Source: a virus
Strand: one strand, 5' to 3'
IMG/VR virus record: IMGVR_UViG_3300030104_005545
Span: 24,247-49,011 of that record
DNA: 24,765 nt
Shown: positions 17,201-23,088 of the stretch, in pieces
Layout: every line of letters begins with the position of its first letter
Numbering within the stretch: the first letter of the stretch is position 1
The notes under the pieces: generated by a model
Seen by the model: only the letters and a program-made list of their open reading frames with translations
Database searches by the model: none
Told to the model about the DNA's origin: nothing
Translations under genes and position numbers: made by a program

Positions 17201-18005
17201 TCGTTTAGAAGAAAAAGAATTAGATGACATAATGTTTAAGGCATTTTTTGGAGATGCTGATGGTCCGGGTGCTTTTACAAGTTTGTTATCTCCATTTTTA
17301 AGTGAATCAATAATAACAGAGAAGATAAATGATTTAGTTATTAGAGGTGGTGTAACATCTTCTGGTAGAAAAATATTTAGTTCAGAAGATACTGCTTCAG
17401 ATGCCGTAGTAAAAGGTGTGTTTCACATTTTAAACGGACTAACTCCGGGAGCATTTACGCAAGTTACTAATATGGCTAGAGGTGTTGTAGGAGAAAAAGG
17501 AACCTATAAAGATTTTAACGCTTCAGACGAAGCCTTAGCTTTAATTGCAGGTATAAGAATTAACGAAACAAATGTCGGTAATTCTTTAGGGTTTAATGTT
17601 AATAGTTTTTTAAATGATCAAATAGAAGCTAAAAGATTATTAACAAGTTCTTTTGCAAAAGCTAATGTTAATCCTGAAACTATTTATAGAGAATATGAAA
17701 GATTGTTAGAAAATAAATATAGAAATTTTGCTGAAATTAGAAAAATATTTAAAGATGCTGAAAAACTTGGATACGAAAAAAAATATATTTTAAGACAAAT
17801 TGGTCGAAGAATATCTAAAAAAGATTTAGCTATAATTTTTAGTGGTAAATTTAGAGCAGATAATTTTAATTCTTTATTAAATGACAAAAGATTTAGAAAT
17901 GTTTTAAGAGCAAGAGGACTTAAATTTAGTGATTTTATAAATAGAGACAGATTAAGAGAAATATATTCTCAATACGATGGTCTCGTTTTTGCAGAAAGGT
18001 TTTAA
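14247..18005 (+). CDS. Large internal virion/ejection protein, 1252 aa
   Basis: This is the largest gene of the window. The product is mainly helical and Lys-rich, with scattered Gly/Ala hydrophobic stretches (e.g. TAAKLGYYALPAVVSEPIAA near 111-130) that could insert in a membrane. A segment near residues 640-670 (LSKTVLSPTTQIRNVESAAM) is of a type I recall from very large virion proteins of marine phages. The C-terminal 150 residues are strongly basic. I see no lysozyme, transglycosylase or polymerase motif. Size and position at the end of the structural block match the gp16-like or large core protein of podoviruses that is ejected with DNA. The ATG at 14247 is preferred; an ATG at 14240 in another frame ends after 19 codons. 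A run of eight A near the start (14254-14261) is a possible slippage site. Confidence 0.6.
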   Translation: MAQKKDNYLYGDSGTQGLKFYEQIGLGLGSGLLKIGEGIAELGAGFSDYALDTDFLEYLEENYPKINVDDGLGKLVETVVQYGVPYGAALKIASKVSKVKKLGEVAKAGGIKGTAAKLGYYALPAVVSEPIAATSRDATLGQAFGLYSDEFMQRLDPTQYEGRERASAQLQQKLLFGLEAGPVVGGITTFIGPAIKGTAKAAATVGGPVVRASGNYVLNPLANVLKSERTGVPQTIRALSAGRIKAGEKLGVPKYQDWRLFNTRSENTKERIFKRIDNVLASIRTSGKMDVEVQPLLAKGYDTVEAYKKAATVHLDNIDRIANNLAKEAGIIAKGETTIYKNNMFENIGKFITGKKIGKNKSALSALPNKEIKDAAKSLKKFFNILKNDIKDLGIDADELDSLFRGDINKYLNRTYEIVRSSRYRVDPKDKEAAVSLFSKMLGKTDESGNILSKEFKDNPALLRETAEAHVDELIDLGVAEGKSTENLIKRAAEYIEGEIGSVKGFLSKREELPDAIRKIFGESVDKRAQILDTVAEFGTIQGKKGTFDELAKVLGEKGVLIEASSKAAAKLAFRRNTGIRSYQLEKITDQGVSKILGKNIIGKYTTPEIAQALKGQTLATDILLQSSIYKSFLATKGISQLSKTVLSPTTQIRNVESAAMFALANGHFGRGASLRDSMKLVFEDVIGPKGAFDVERLVAKGEEYRRRGITNSNIITREVTSLIDDIVKSTESTGKLGTTEAILKSLQDNSILSNATKIYQGGDDVWKIFGYEFERSKLLNIIKGGLDENGVARHVDDAKKYYREVFGRQFNEYMPDGKSIKTREEIIGEIAAETIKNTYPNYSYVPTLVQNLRRLPLGNFISFPAEMYRTSFNLIKFGLREMQSSDPFVRQSGAKKLIGFSSALAAGKVAQETAMNLVGVSEEQLNAMRESFVAPWNKTGPLVPVSKRTEGDQTVYKFINFAYQSPYDVLSAPYYAAMGQINKGRLEEKELDDIMFKAFFGDADGPGAFTSLLSPFLSESIITEKINDLVIRGGVTSSGRKIFSSEDTASDAVVKGVFHILNGLTPGAFTQVTNMARGVVGEKGTYKDFNASDEALALIAGIRINETNVGNSLGFNVNSFLNDQIEAKRLLTSSFAKANVNPETIYREYERLLENKYRNFAEIRKIFKDAEKLGYEKKYILRQIGRRISKKDLAIIFSGKFRADNFNSLLNDKRFRNVLRARGLKFSDFINRDRLREIYSQYDGLVFAERF

Positions 18006-18233
18006 ATGAGCGACGAAACAAAAGCAGCTTTAGAAACACACTTAGCAGAATGTCAACTGCGTTATCAAGTATTTGAAGAGAAGCTTGATAATATGCAGGC
18101 ACAGCAAGAACGTATAAATAAACATACATTTGAACTAAGACAGATGATGACTTGGTTTATGGGAGCAGCAGCATCATTTGCAGCCATATCAATGTTACTT
18201 GGAATAATATTTATCATATCTGAAATAATTTAA
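18006..18233 (+). CDS. Small coiled-coil plus single-TM membrane protein (holin/lysis candidate)
   Basis: This is a 75-aa protein. Residues 1-46 are hydrophilic and helical with heptad-like spacing (ALETHLAECQLRYQVFEEKL). Residues 50-72 are one strongly hydrophobic helix (WFMGAAASFAAISMLLGIIF), ending close to the C-terminus. This layout, a cytosolic coiled coil followed by a C-terminal anchor, recalls the XhlA haemolysin-associated family and some small phage lysis proteins. There is no second TM, so it is not a standard class I or II holin. GAAAGG (17994-17999) lies six bases before the ATG, which directly follows the stop of the large virion gene. No endolysin is recognisable nearby, so lysis function is a reasonable guess only. 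Confidence 0.6.
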   Translation: MSDETKAALETHLAECQLRYQVFEEKLDNMQAQQERINKHTFELRQMMTWFMGAAASFAAISMLLGIIFIISEII

Positions 18234-19696
18234 ATCCAATCCTTAAGATCTTCACCTAATATTTCGTTTGCAATATTAACTTTGTTGCGTAATGCTTTTA
18301 CAATTTTTTCATCGACAGTCTTTTCACATATCAGATCAACGTATGTAACTTTGTTTGTTTGACCAATTCTGTGTGCTCGATCCTCTGATTGTAATCTTTT
18401 TTCCAAGTCATAACTGTTTGAGTAGTATACTACAGTGTTAGCCGCTGTAAGTGTGATTCCATACCCTCCAGTTTGTGGATTTCCAACAAAATAGCGTGTA
18501 GGGCCGTTTTTCTCTTGAAATAGCGTGATTTGCTTCTGGCGGACCCTAGGGTCCACTGCACCGTAATATGCCACTGTAGAGGCTTCTCCGTAAGCTTTTT
18601 TTAACTCAACAACTATATTTTCTATGTCAGAAACGTAAGTTGCCCATATTATAACCTTGCCTTCGGTTTCTTCCAACAACGACATCAATTCTGTTAATCG
18701 ATTATTTTTTAAATGTGTAACTGACCCATCATCCGTTTTCAAATGACCACAAGTGATTTGATGAAGACGTAAAAGTTGTGTCAGTACATTTACAGTTGAA
18801 CAAAGTTTGCCATCAAGTTCTGCCAGCGCCATCTGTCTCATAGTTGTGTACGCACGTTGTTGCTCTGGTGTCATTTCAATTATTCTTTTTTCAAATACTT
18901 TGTCCGGTAAATCAAGACAGTCTTCTTTTAATATTCGATAGGAAAATTTACTAACAATATCTGACAGTTCTCCAAGGTTACGATAACTATTATTGGGTCT
19001 AACAATATTCACCGAACGACCGCCAACGTTAATTGTCTGCATGTTGGCATAGCGTGCTCTAAATGTATAGTAAGAACTATGCCCTAACAATTCTTCATTT
19101 AAAAACTCACATTGTGAGTATAAATCTAAAGGACTTTTGGTGACAGGACTGCCTGTCATGATGCGTTTGTAATACGCATAACGGCTAACGGACACTATAT
19201 TTTTGGTGCGTTTGGCCGATGGTGTCTTTATTGTAGTGCTTTCATCAATTGCCATCATTGACTTGTAACACATTAAAAAACTTTGAGCTGCTTCCATTCC
19301 AGGTTTAGATGAGAAGGCTTCTATGTTCATAACAAACAAAGTCAAAGAGGGGTCTCTTGTTTGTACATACAGTTGATCTAATAGTTCTTGATCTTGTTTA
19401 GATCTAGAGCTTGGAGCAGACCACTGAAACGTCCTACAATCAATGTGTTCTGGTAAGTGTGTAGGTATTTCTTGCTCTATCCAGTTTTTATAAACACCTT
19501 TTGGTGCAACAATAATAGCTGCTTCAATCTTACCTTCGTCATACAACATAGCAATATTATCTAATAATATTTTTGATTTGCCTGTTCCCATTTCACAAAA
19601 CAATGCAAAATTTTTCTTTTTATAACTAACTTTTAACGCATCAATTTGATGTTGATATGGTTTTGTTTTAAAGCGGTAGTCCATGGTTTCTGCCAT
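18230..19696 (-). CDS. SNF2-family DEAD/H-like helicase
   Basis: A 488-aa SF2 ATPase of the SNF2/Rad54 type. From the chosen start: motif I GTGKS at 37-41, motif Ia IIVAPKGVYKNW at 61-72, motif II DEST at 151-154, motif III TGSP at 181-184, motif V GYGITLTAAN at 411-420 and motif VI QSEDRAHRIGQ at 436-446. Phage proteins of this type lack the large eukaryotic insertions and are thought to translocate on duplex DNA and remodel protein-DNA complexes during replication or repair. The frame stays open upstream to 19810, but the promoter at 19751-19779 would start transcription near 19744. The first ATG on that message is at 19696 (MAETMDYRFK). The longer frame would also overlap the divergent gene. 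It is the only leftward gene, and its stop overlaps that of the convergent 75-aa gene. Confidence 0.9.
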   Translation of the reverse strand: MAETMDYRFKTKPYQHQIDALKVSYKKKNFALFCEMGTGKSKILLDNIAMLYDEGKIEAAIIVAPKGVYKNWIEQEIPTHLPEHIDCRTFQWSAPSSRSKQDQELLDQLYVQTRDPSLTLFVMNIEAFSSKPGMEAAQSFLMCYKSMMAIDESTTIKTPSAKRTKNIVSVSRYAYYKRIMTGSPVTKSPLDLYSQCEFLNEELLGHSSYYTFRARYANMQTINVGGRSVNIVRPNNSYRNLGELSDIVSKFSYRILKEDCLDLPDKVFEKRIIEMTPEQQRAYTTMRQMALAELDGKLCSTVNVLTQLLRLHQITCGHLKTDDGSVTHLKNNRLTELMSLLEETEGKVIIWATYVSDIENIVVELKKAYGEASTVAYYGAVDPRVRQKQITLFQEKNGPTRYFVGNPQTGGYGITLTAANTVVYYSNSYDLEKRLQSEDRAHRIGQTNKVTYVDLICEKTVDEKIVKALRNKVNIANEILGEDLKDWI

Positions 19697-19741
19697 TTCT
19701 GCTCTTAATTCTTTCTTTATAAAATATAATAGTTTTCTTTC

Positions 19742-19770
19742 TTGATTTATTATATAATACATGCTATATA
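19742..19770 (+). promoter_or_regulatory. Sigma70-type promoter for the replication block
   Basis: TTGATT (-35, 19742-19747) is followed after 17 bases by TATATA (-10, 19765-19770), with TATAAT at 19767-19772 as an alternative. Predicted start is near 19777, leaving a very short leader before the ATG at 19790. It overlaps almost completely the leftward promoter on the other strand. Confidence 0.6.
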
Positions 19771-19779
19771 ATTTGTCAA
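19751..19779 (-). promoter_or_regulatory. Sigma70-type promoter for the SNF2 helicase
   Basis: On the minus strand a perfect TTGACA (-35, 19774-19779) is followed after 17 bases by TATATA (-10, 19751-19756). An overlapping TATAAT at 19749-19754 would give a 19-base spacer. Predicted transcription starts near 19744, about 48 bases before the ATG at 19696. The match to the host consensus is excellent. Confidence 0.75.
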
Positions 19780-19789
19780 GAAAGTTAGT

Positions 19790-20140
19790 ATGACTGTATA
19801 CTGTATACAAGAACCGAGAGGAACTGCCGATGGCGTTCCTAAATACGACGTGTTAGAAGCGTCACCATACGGTGAAGTAAAATTTTTATTTTCTGAATTT
19901 GCTCAGTTAATGAAAAGTTCGGGTGCGGCCATAAACTCGTTAAGAAAGAAACTAAAAGGTTTTAACGATGGTGACTACTTGATAGCTGCTGGAGATCCAG
20001 GATTAATTGCTATATCCTGTCTAGTAGCAAGTGATCTTAATTTTGGTAGAGTAAAACTATTAAAATGGGATCGCAGAGATAGAAAGTATTATTCATTATC
20101 GATAGACCTTTATAACAAGGAGAAAGAAAGTGATGAATGA
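19790..20140 (+). CDS. Conserved phage hypothetical protein (MTVYCIQEPRG type), 116 aa
   Basis: This 116-aa soluble protein opens the rightward replication block, right after the divergent promoter. The N-terminus (TVYCIQEPRG), the middle (LKGFNDGDYLIAAGDPGLIAI) and the end (GRVKLLKWDRRDRKYYSLSIDL) match a small conserved family I recall from podovirus and siphovirus early regions of marine and soil bacteria. No biochemical role is known to me. The 'GDP' turn with flanking hydrophobics suggests an alpha/beta domain. Its start lies 10 bases after the inverted repeat with only a weak AAAG ribosome-binding site (19781-19784). Its end overlaps the next gene by a few bases. Early expression is inferred from position. 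Confidence 0.75.
   Translation: MTVYCIQEPRGTADGVPKYDVLEASPYGEVKFLFSEFAQLMKSSGAAINSLRKKLKGFNDGDYLIAAGDPGLIAISCLVASDLNFGRVKLLKWDRRDRKYYSLSIDLYNKEKESDE
19796..19808. promoter_or_regulatory. 13-bp palindrome GTATAC-T-GTATAC, possible operator
   Basis: A perfect inverted repeat with a single central base lies four bases after the ATG at 19790, about +20 relative to the predicted rightward start and just upstream of the leftward -35. That is a suitable place for a repressor that blocks one or both promoters. No regulator gene is visible in the window, and coding constraint (V-Y-C-I) could explain part of it. Confidence 0.3.
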
Positions 20141-20714
20141 AATTGATTATAACGGTGATACAATAGACTTTGAAAAGGATCAATTGGAGAGAGTGAATGA
20201 CTCTGGTCTCCTGAGCATCGCGGATTGTTGTCAAAGATTGGTCGATCTTGAGAACGAAGCATCCACCCTCGAGAATCAATTGAAACACATTAAAGAAGAA
20301 ATGTTAAGTGTCAGGAATGAAAAAATACCTGCATTAATGCAAGAAAAGAACTTGACACAACTTAAATTAAATGATGGTAGTGCAATAGAAATAAAGAATT
20401 TTTACGGAATTAGTGTGCCAAAAGATCCCGATGAACGGGCAACGGCATATCAATGGCTTCGTGACAATAACTTAGGAGATATTATCAAGAATGAAATATC
20501 AGCTAGGTTTGGTCGTAACGAAGACGGGAAGGCATTGGAGTTTTCCAAGTTAGCCACCGCCAATGGGTACGAGGTTCAACAAGATTTAAAAGTTGAACCA
20601 ATGACTCTGAAAGCAACTCTTCGGGAACTGCACGAAAAAGGTGCAGAGCTACCACCCGAGGATATTTTTAAAACGTTTGTTGGTAGGCAAGCAAAAGTTA
20701 CAAGGAAAAAATAA
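20133..20714 (+). CDS. Conserved phage coiled-coil protein, 193 aa
   Basis: This 193-aa protein has an N-terminal coiled coil (about residues 30-70: RLVDLENEASTLENQLKHIK), then a compact domain with LTQLKLNDGSAIEIKNFYGI, 'AYQWLRDNNLGDIIKNEI', and a C-terminus 'FVGRQAKVTRKK'. This arrangement is a recurrent family in phage replication regions, directly before the ssDNA-binding-like gene. I do not know an established function. AAGGAG (20117-20122) precedes two possible starts, GTG at 20130 and ATG at 20133. The ATG is preferred, and the difference is one residue. It overlaps the 116-aa gene and lies two bases from the next start, so the three are co-translated. A replication or recombination accessory role is inference. 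Confidence 0.75.
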   Translation: MNEIDYNGDTIDFEKDQLERVNDSGLLSIADCCQRLVDLENEASTLENQLKHIKEEMLSVRNEKIPALMQEKNLTQLKLNDGSAIEIKNFYGISVPKDPDERATAYQWLRDNNLGDIIKNEISARFGRNEDGKALEFSKLATANGYEVQQDLKVEPMTLKATLRELHEKGAELPPEDIFKTFVGRQAKVTRKK

Positions 20715-20716
20715 TA

Positions 20717-21496
20717 ATGAATAAAGTAGCAAAAACAACGAAAAACGAAATAGCGTCAGTAGACACAAATATGTTCATGGCTGACGCAGAAACACAGAGC
20801 GGTCTTGAGAACGTAAGTTCCACGGACGATTTAGCACTTCCATTTTTGAAAGTGTTAAGTCAACTCTCTCCTCAATGCAACAAGACAAGTAATAATTATG
20901 TCGAAGGTTCAGAGCCGGGCATGATTTACAACACTGTGTCTGGCAACTTGTACGATGGAGAACAAGGTATAGACATTATACCTTGCCACTATAAACGTGA
21001 GTTTATAGAGTGGGGCGAGCGCGGTAAAGGCAGCGGTGCACCCGTAGCAATACATGGGGCTGATTTTGATATCAGTCAAGCACCTCGTGATTCTAACTAT
21101 CAAAACAGAATGGCTAACGGTAACGTCATCGATGAAACTGCAAATCATTATGTTTTAGTAGTTAGTGAAAATGGTTACGAGCAAGCGCTTATTACTATGA
21201 AAGCTACGCAAAGAAAAGTTTCACGTAAGTGGAACTCCATGATGCTTGGTTTGAAGATGCAAGGTAAGAACGGACCTTTTACACCGCCGTCTTATAGTCA
21301 TACTTACAAGCTGAGAACTGTACCACAGTCCAATTCAAAAGGGACTTGGTTTGGGTGGGACATTCAAAAGATTGGTCCCGTTAGTGATAAAGGCATTTAC
21401 GAAGCAGCTAAATCTTTCTCACAAGCAGTGGGTAAAGATACTGTTAAGGTGTCACATGAGGAAGAAGCGCAAGCAGCGGCTTCTAATTCATACTAA
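20717..21496 (+). CDS. Putative single-stranded DNA-binding protein, 259 aa
   Basis: This 259-aa protein has a flexible polar N-terminus (about 1-38), a beta-rich core (about 39-225) with aromatic and basic residues (IDIIPCHYKREFIEWGERGK, TQRKVSRKWNSMM, TYKLRTVPQSNSKGTWFGW) and an acidic, Ala-rich C-terminal tail (HEEEAQAAASNSY). An OB-like core plus an acidic tail is the layout of phage SSBs such as T7 gp2.5. Primary-sequence similarity is not enough to prove it. The family is common in marine phage replication blocks. AAGGA (20702-20706) supports the start. A strong terminator follows immediately, which suits a highly expressed protein at the end of a transcription unit. Confidence 0.55.
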   Translation: MNKVAKTTKNEIASVDTNMFMADAETQSGLENVSSTDDLALPFLKVLSQLSPQCNKTSNNYVEGSEPGMIYNTVSGNLYDGEQGIDIIPCHYKREFIEWGERGKGSGAPVAIHGADFDISQAPRDSNYQNRMANGNVIDETANHYVLVVSENGYEQALITMKATQRKVSRKWNSMMLGLKMQGKNGPFTPPSYSHTYKLRTVPQSNSKGTWFGWDIQKIGPVSDKGIYEAAKSFSQAVGKDTVKVSHEEEAQAAASNSY

Positions 21497-21500
21497 GATT

Positions 21501-21525
21501 AAGGGCGGCGCAAGCCGCCCTTTTT
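21501..21525 (+). terminator. Strong intrinsic terminator with GCAA tetraloop
   Basis: GGGCGGC (21503-21509) pairs with GCCGCCC (21514-21520) across a GCAA loop and is followed by five T. Flanking AA/TT extends the stem to nine base pairs. It is by far the most GC-rich spot of the block. It lies five bases after the ssDNA-binding-like gene and 16 bases before the primase gene. Confidence 0.9.
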
Positions 21526-21540
21526 ATATAAAGGGACACG

Positions 21541-23088
21541 ATGAAAGACAAGTTTATAGAGATATTTAGTGGGTTGAATATTGCTTATGGTAAATTTATA
21601 CCCGAAGATAAAAATGATGCAGGTAAACTGCAAGGGAAGAATCAAATTATTAGAGAGCCAGAGGGTCTACCCGAACATTTGTGGGAAGATCATTTAAGTG
21701 GCAAAACAAGTTTAGGAATTATACCAATTGATGAAAATAATTCTTGTAGGTGGGGATGTATTGACATTGATATTTACAATGGTTTTAGTCATATTGATTT
21801 AATTAAAAAGATTAGAAAGCATGGGCTACCTTTGATTGTGTTTAGATCAAAGAGTGGTGGAGCTCATGTCTTTATGTTTTTCACTGTCCCTGTGAAAGCT
21901 GGTCTCGTGCAGTCCAAGTTAAAGGAGTTTGCTTCTTTTTTGGGTTGTGCGGGATCGGAGATATTTCCAAAACAAACTAAGTTGTTATTGGATAGAGGAC
22001 AAACAGGGAACTATCTAAACCTTCCATACTTTAATTGTGAAGATAGTCAGAGATACGCTTTAGATGACGATGGTAATCCTTGTAGTATAGAACAGTTCTA
22101 TACACTGTATGATATTTACGCACAAGATGGAGCAGAAAAAGAATATTTAAAACTAGAGGATTTCTTTGTTGGAGGCCCGCCATGTTTAAATACACTGTAT
22201 TCCAATGGCATACCAGAGGGTGGTCGTAATGAGACAATGACAAACATAGCTGTTTATTATCAAAAGTCTGGTGAGAAAAAAATTAAATTAAAATTGTTAA
22301 CGGTCAACGAGGATATATGTGATCCGCCATTAGATGAAAAAGAAATTGATATTATAGTTAATTCTATAACTAAAAAAGAATATGACTATGGCTGTAGTAA
22401 AGAACCTTTAGCATCTAATTGTAATAAGAAAGAATGCTACAAACGCAAGTATGGCAAAGGTAAAGTTGATCTTGAGATTACTCCTGCCGGTTTAGAACGA
22501 TTTGGAGTTGAACCTCCTATATGGTTCATGACTTTAGATGGAGGCACAACCTTAGAGCTTACAACGGATGATCTTCAATTACAAACACGTTTTCAAAAAG
22601 CATGTATTGAACAGTTAAAGATTATGCCAGGAACTATACCGGCCCCACGTTGGGCAGAAAAAATCAACGCATTACTTGGTGAATCAACCGATAGTCCTGG
22701 TATAACAGGTACAAGTAATACAGAGATATTTATAGATTATCTAAAAGAATGGTGCACAAACAAAGGTGCAGCAGAAACTAAAGAAGAAATTAGTTTAGGT
22801 AAACCATGGTTAAATAGAGAGGCCAATACTAATCGTAAACATCATTTTTTATTAAAAGATTTGGAAGATTTTTTACAAAAGAAAAAGTTTAATGCATTCA
22901 ACAGAACAAAAATTACTTTTGTTTTAAAAGATAAATTAAAAGGAGAGAAGATAAGTTTACGAATGAACTCGTCTGGGGACAAAGACAAAATTATAAAGGT
23001 ATGGTCCATACCTGAATTTGTAGATGAAATGGAAGATATTGAAACTGTTATCCCTGATATGAAAGACAAGAAAGAGTATGAAGCATAA
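21541..23088 (+). CDS. Archaeo-eukaryotic-type (AEP) DNA primase with PriCT domain
   Basis: A 515-aa primase of the archaeo-eukaryotic superfamily. The catalytic region is residues about 55-165: metal-binding Asp75 and Asp77 in CIDIDIY, then a nucleotide-binding SGGAHVF (His109) and FPKQTKL (142-148). Residues about 222-280 (NGIPEGGRNETMTNIAVYY) match the PriCT-1 helical domain that follows many phage and plasmid AEP cores. A cysteine cluster (Cys285, Cys294, Cys299, perhaps with Cys260) may bind zinc. The C-terminal 200 residues are less clear and may be a winged-helix or helicase-loader part. The AEP core is of the type found in TOTE conflict-element primases and many marine phages. GGGA (21533-21536) lies close before the ATG. 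The stop overlaps the SF1 helicase start, so the two are coupled and probably act together at forks. Confidence 0.85.
   Translation: MKDKFIEIFSGLNIAYGKFIPEDKNDAGKLQGKNQIIREPEGLPEHLWEDHLSGKTSLGIIPIDENNSCRWGCIDIDIYNGFSHIDLIKKIRKHGLPLIVFRSKSGGAHVFMFFTVPVKAGLVQSKLKEFASFLGCAGSEIFPKQTKLLLDRGQTGNYLNLPYFNCEDSQRYALDDDGNPCSIEQFYTLYDIYAQDGAEKEYLKLEDFFVGGPPCLNTLYSNGIPEGGRNETMTNIAVYYQKSGEKKIKLKLLTVNEDICDPPLDEKEIDIIVNSITKKEYDYGCSKEPLASNCNKKECYKRKYGKGKVDLEITPAGLERFGVEPPIWFMTLDGGTTLELTTDDLQLQTRFQKACIEQLKIMPGTIPAPRWAEKINALLGESTDSPGITGTSNTEIFIDYLKEWCTNKGAAETKEEISLGKPWLNREANTNRKHHFLLKDLEDFLQKKKFNAFNRTKITFVLKDKLKGEKISLRMNSSGDKDKIIKVWSIPEFVDEMEDIETVIPDMKDKKEYEA

Larger units (their letters stand above)
19742..19779. 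repeat. 38-bp imperfect inverted repeat containing face-to-face promoters
   Basis: TTGA at the left end pairs with TCAA at the right end, and the inner ATTATATA/TATATAAT segments are symmetric. Each half supplies the -35 of one promoter and the -10 of the opposite one. RNA polymerase cannot occupy both at once, so the two directions are probably mutually exclusive. Confidence 0.7.

Noticed and set aside
18243-18252. AAGATCTT palindrome near the convergent stop codons as a bidirectional terminator
   Set aside because: Only an eight-base palindrome with no loop and no T-run; too short to terminate.
19697-19810. N-terminal extension of the SNF2 helicase to an ATG at 19810
   Set aside because: It crosses its own best promoter (-10 at 19751-19756) and overlaps the divergent gene at 19790. 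The residues 1-38 have no helicase features.
21351-21569. 72-codon rightward frame overlapping the terminator
   Set aside because: It lies out of frame in the SSB-like gene, crosses the terminator hairpin and the primase start, and has no ribosome-binding site.
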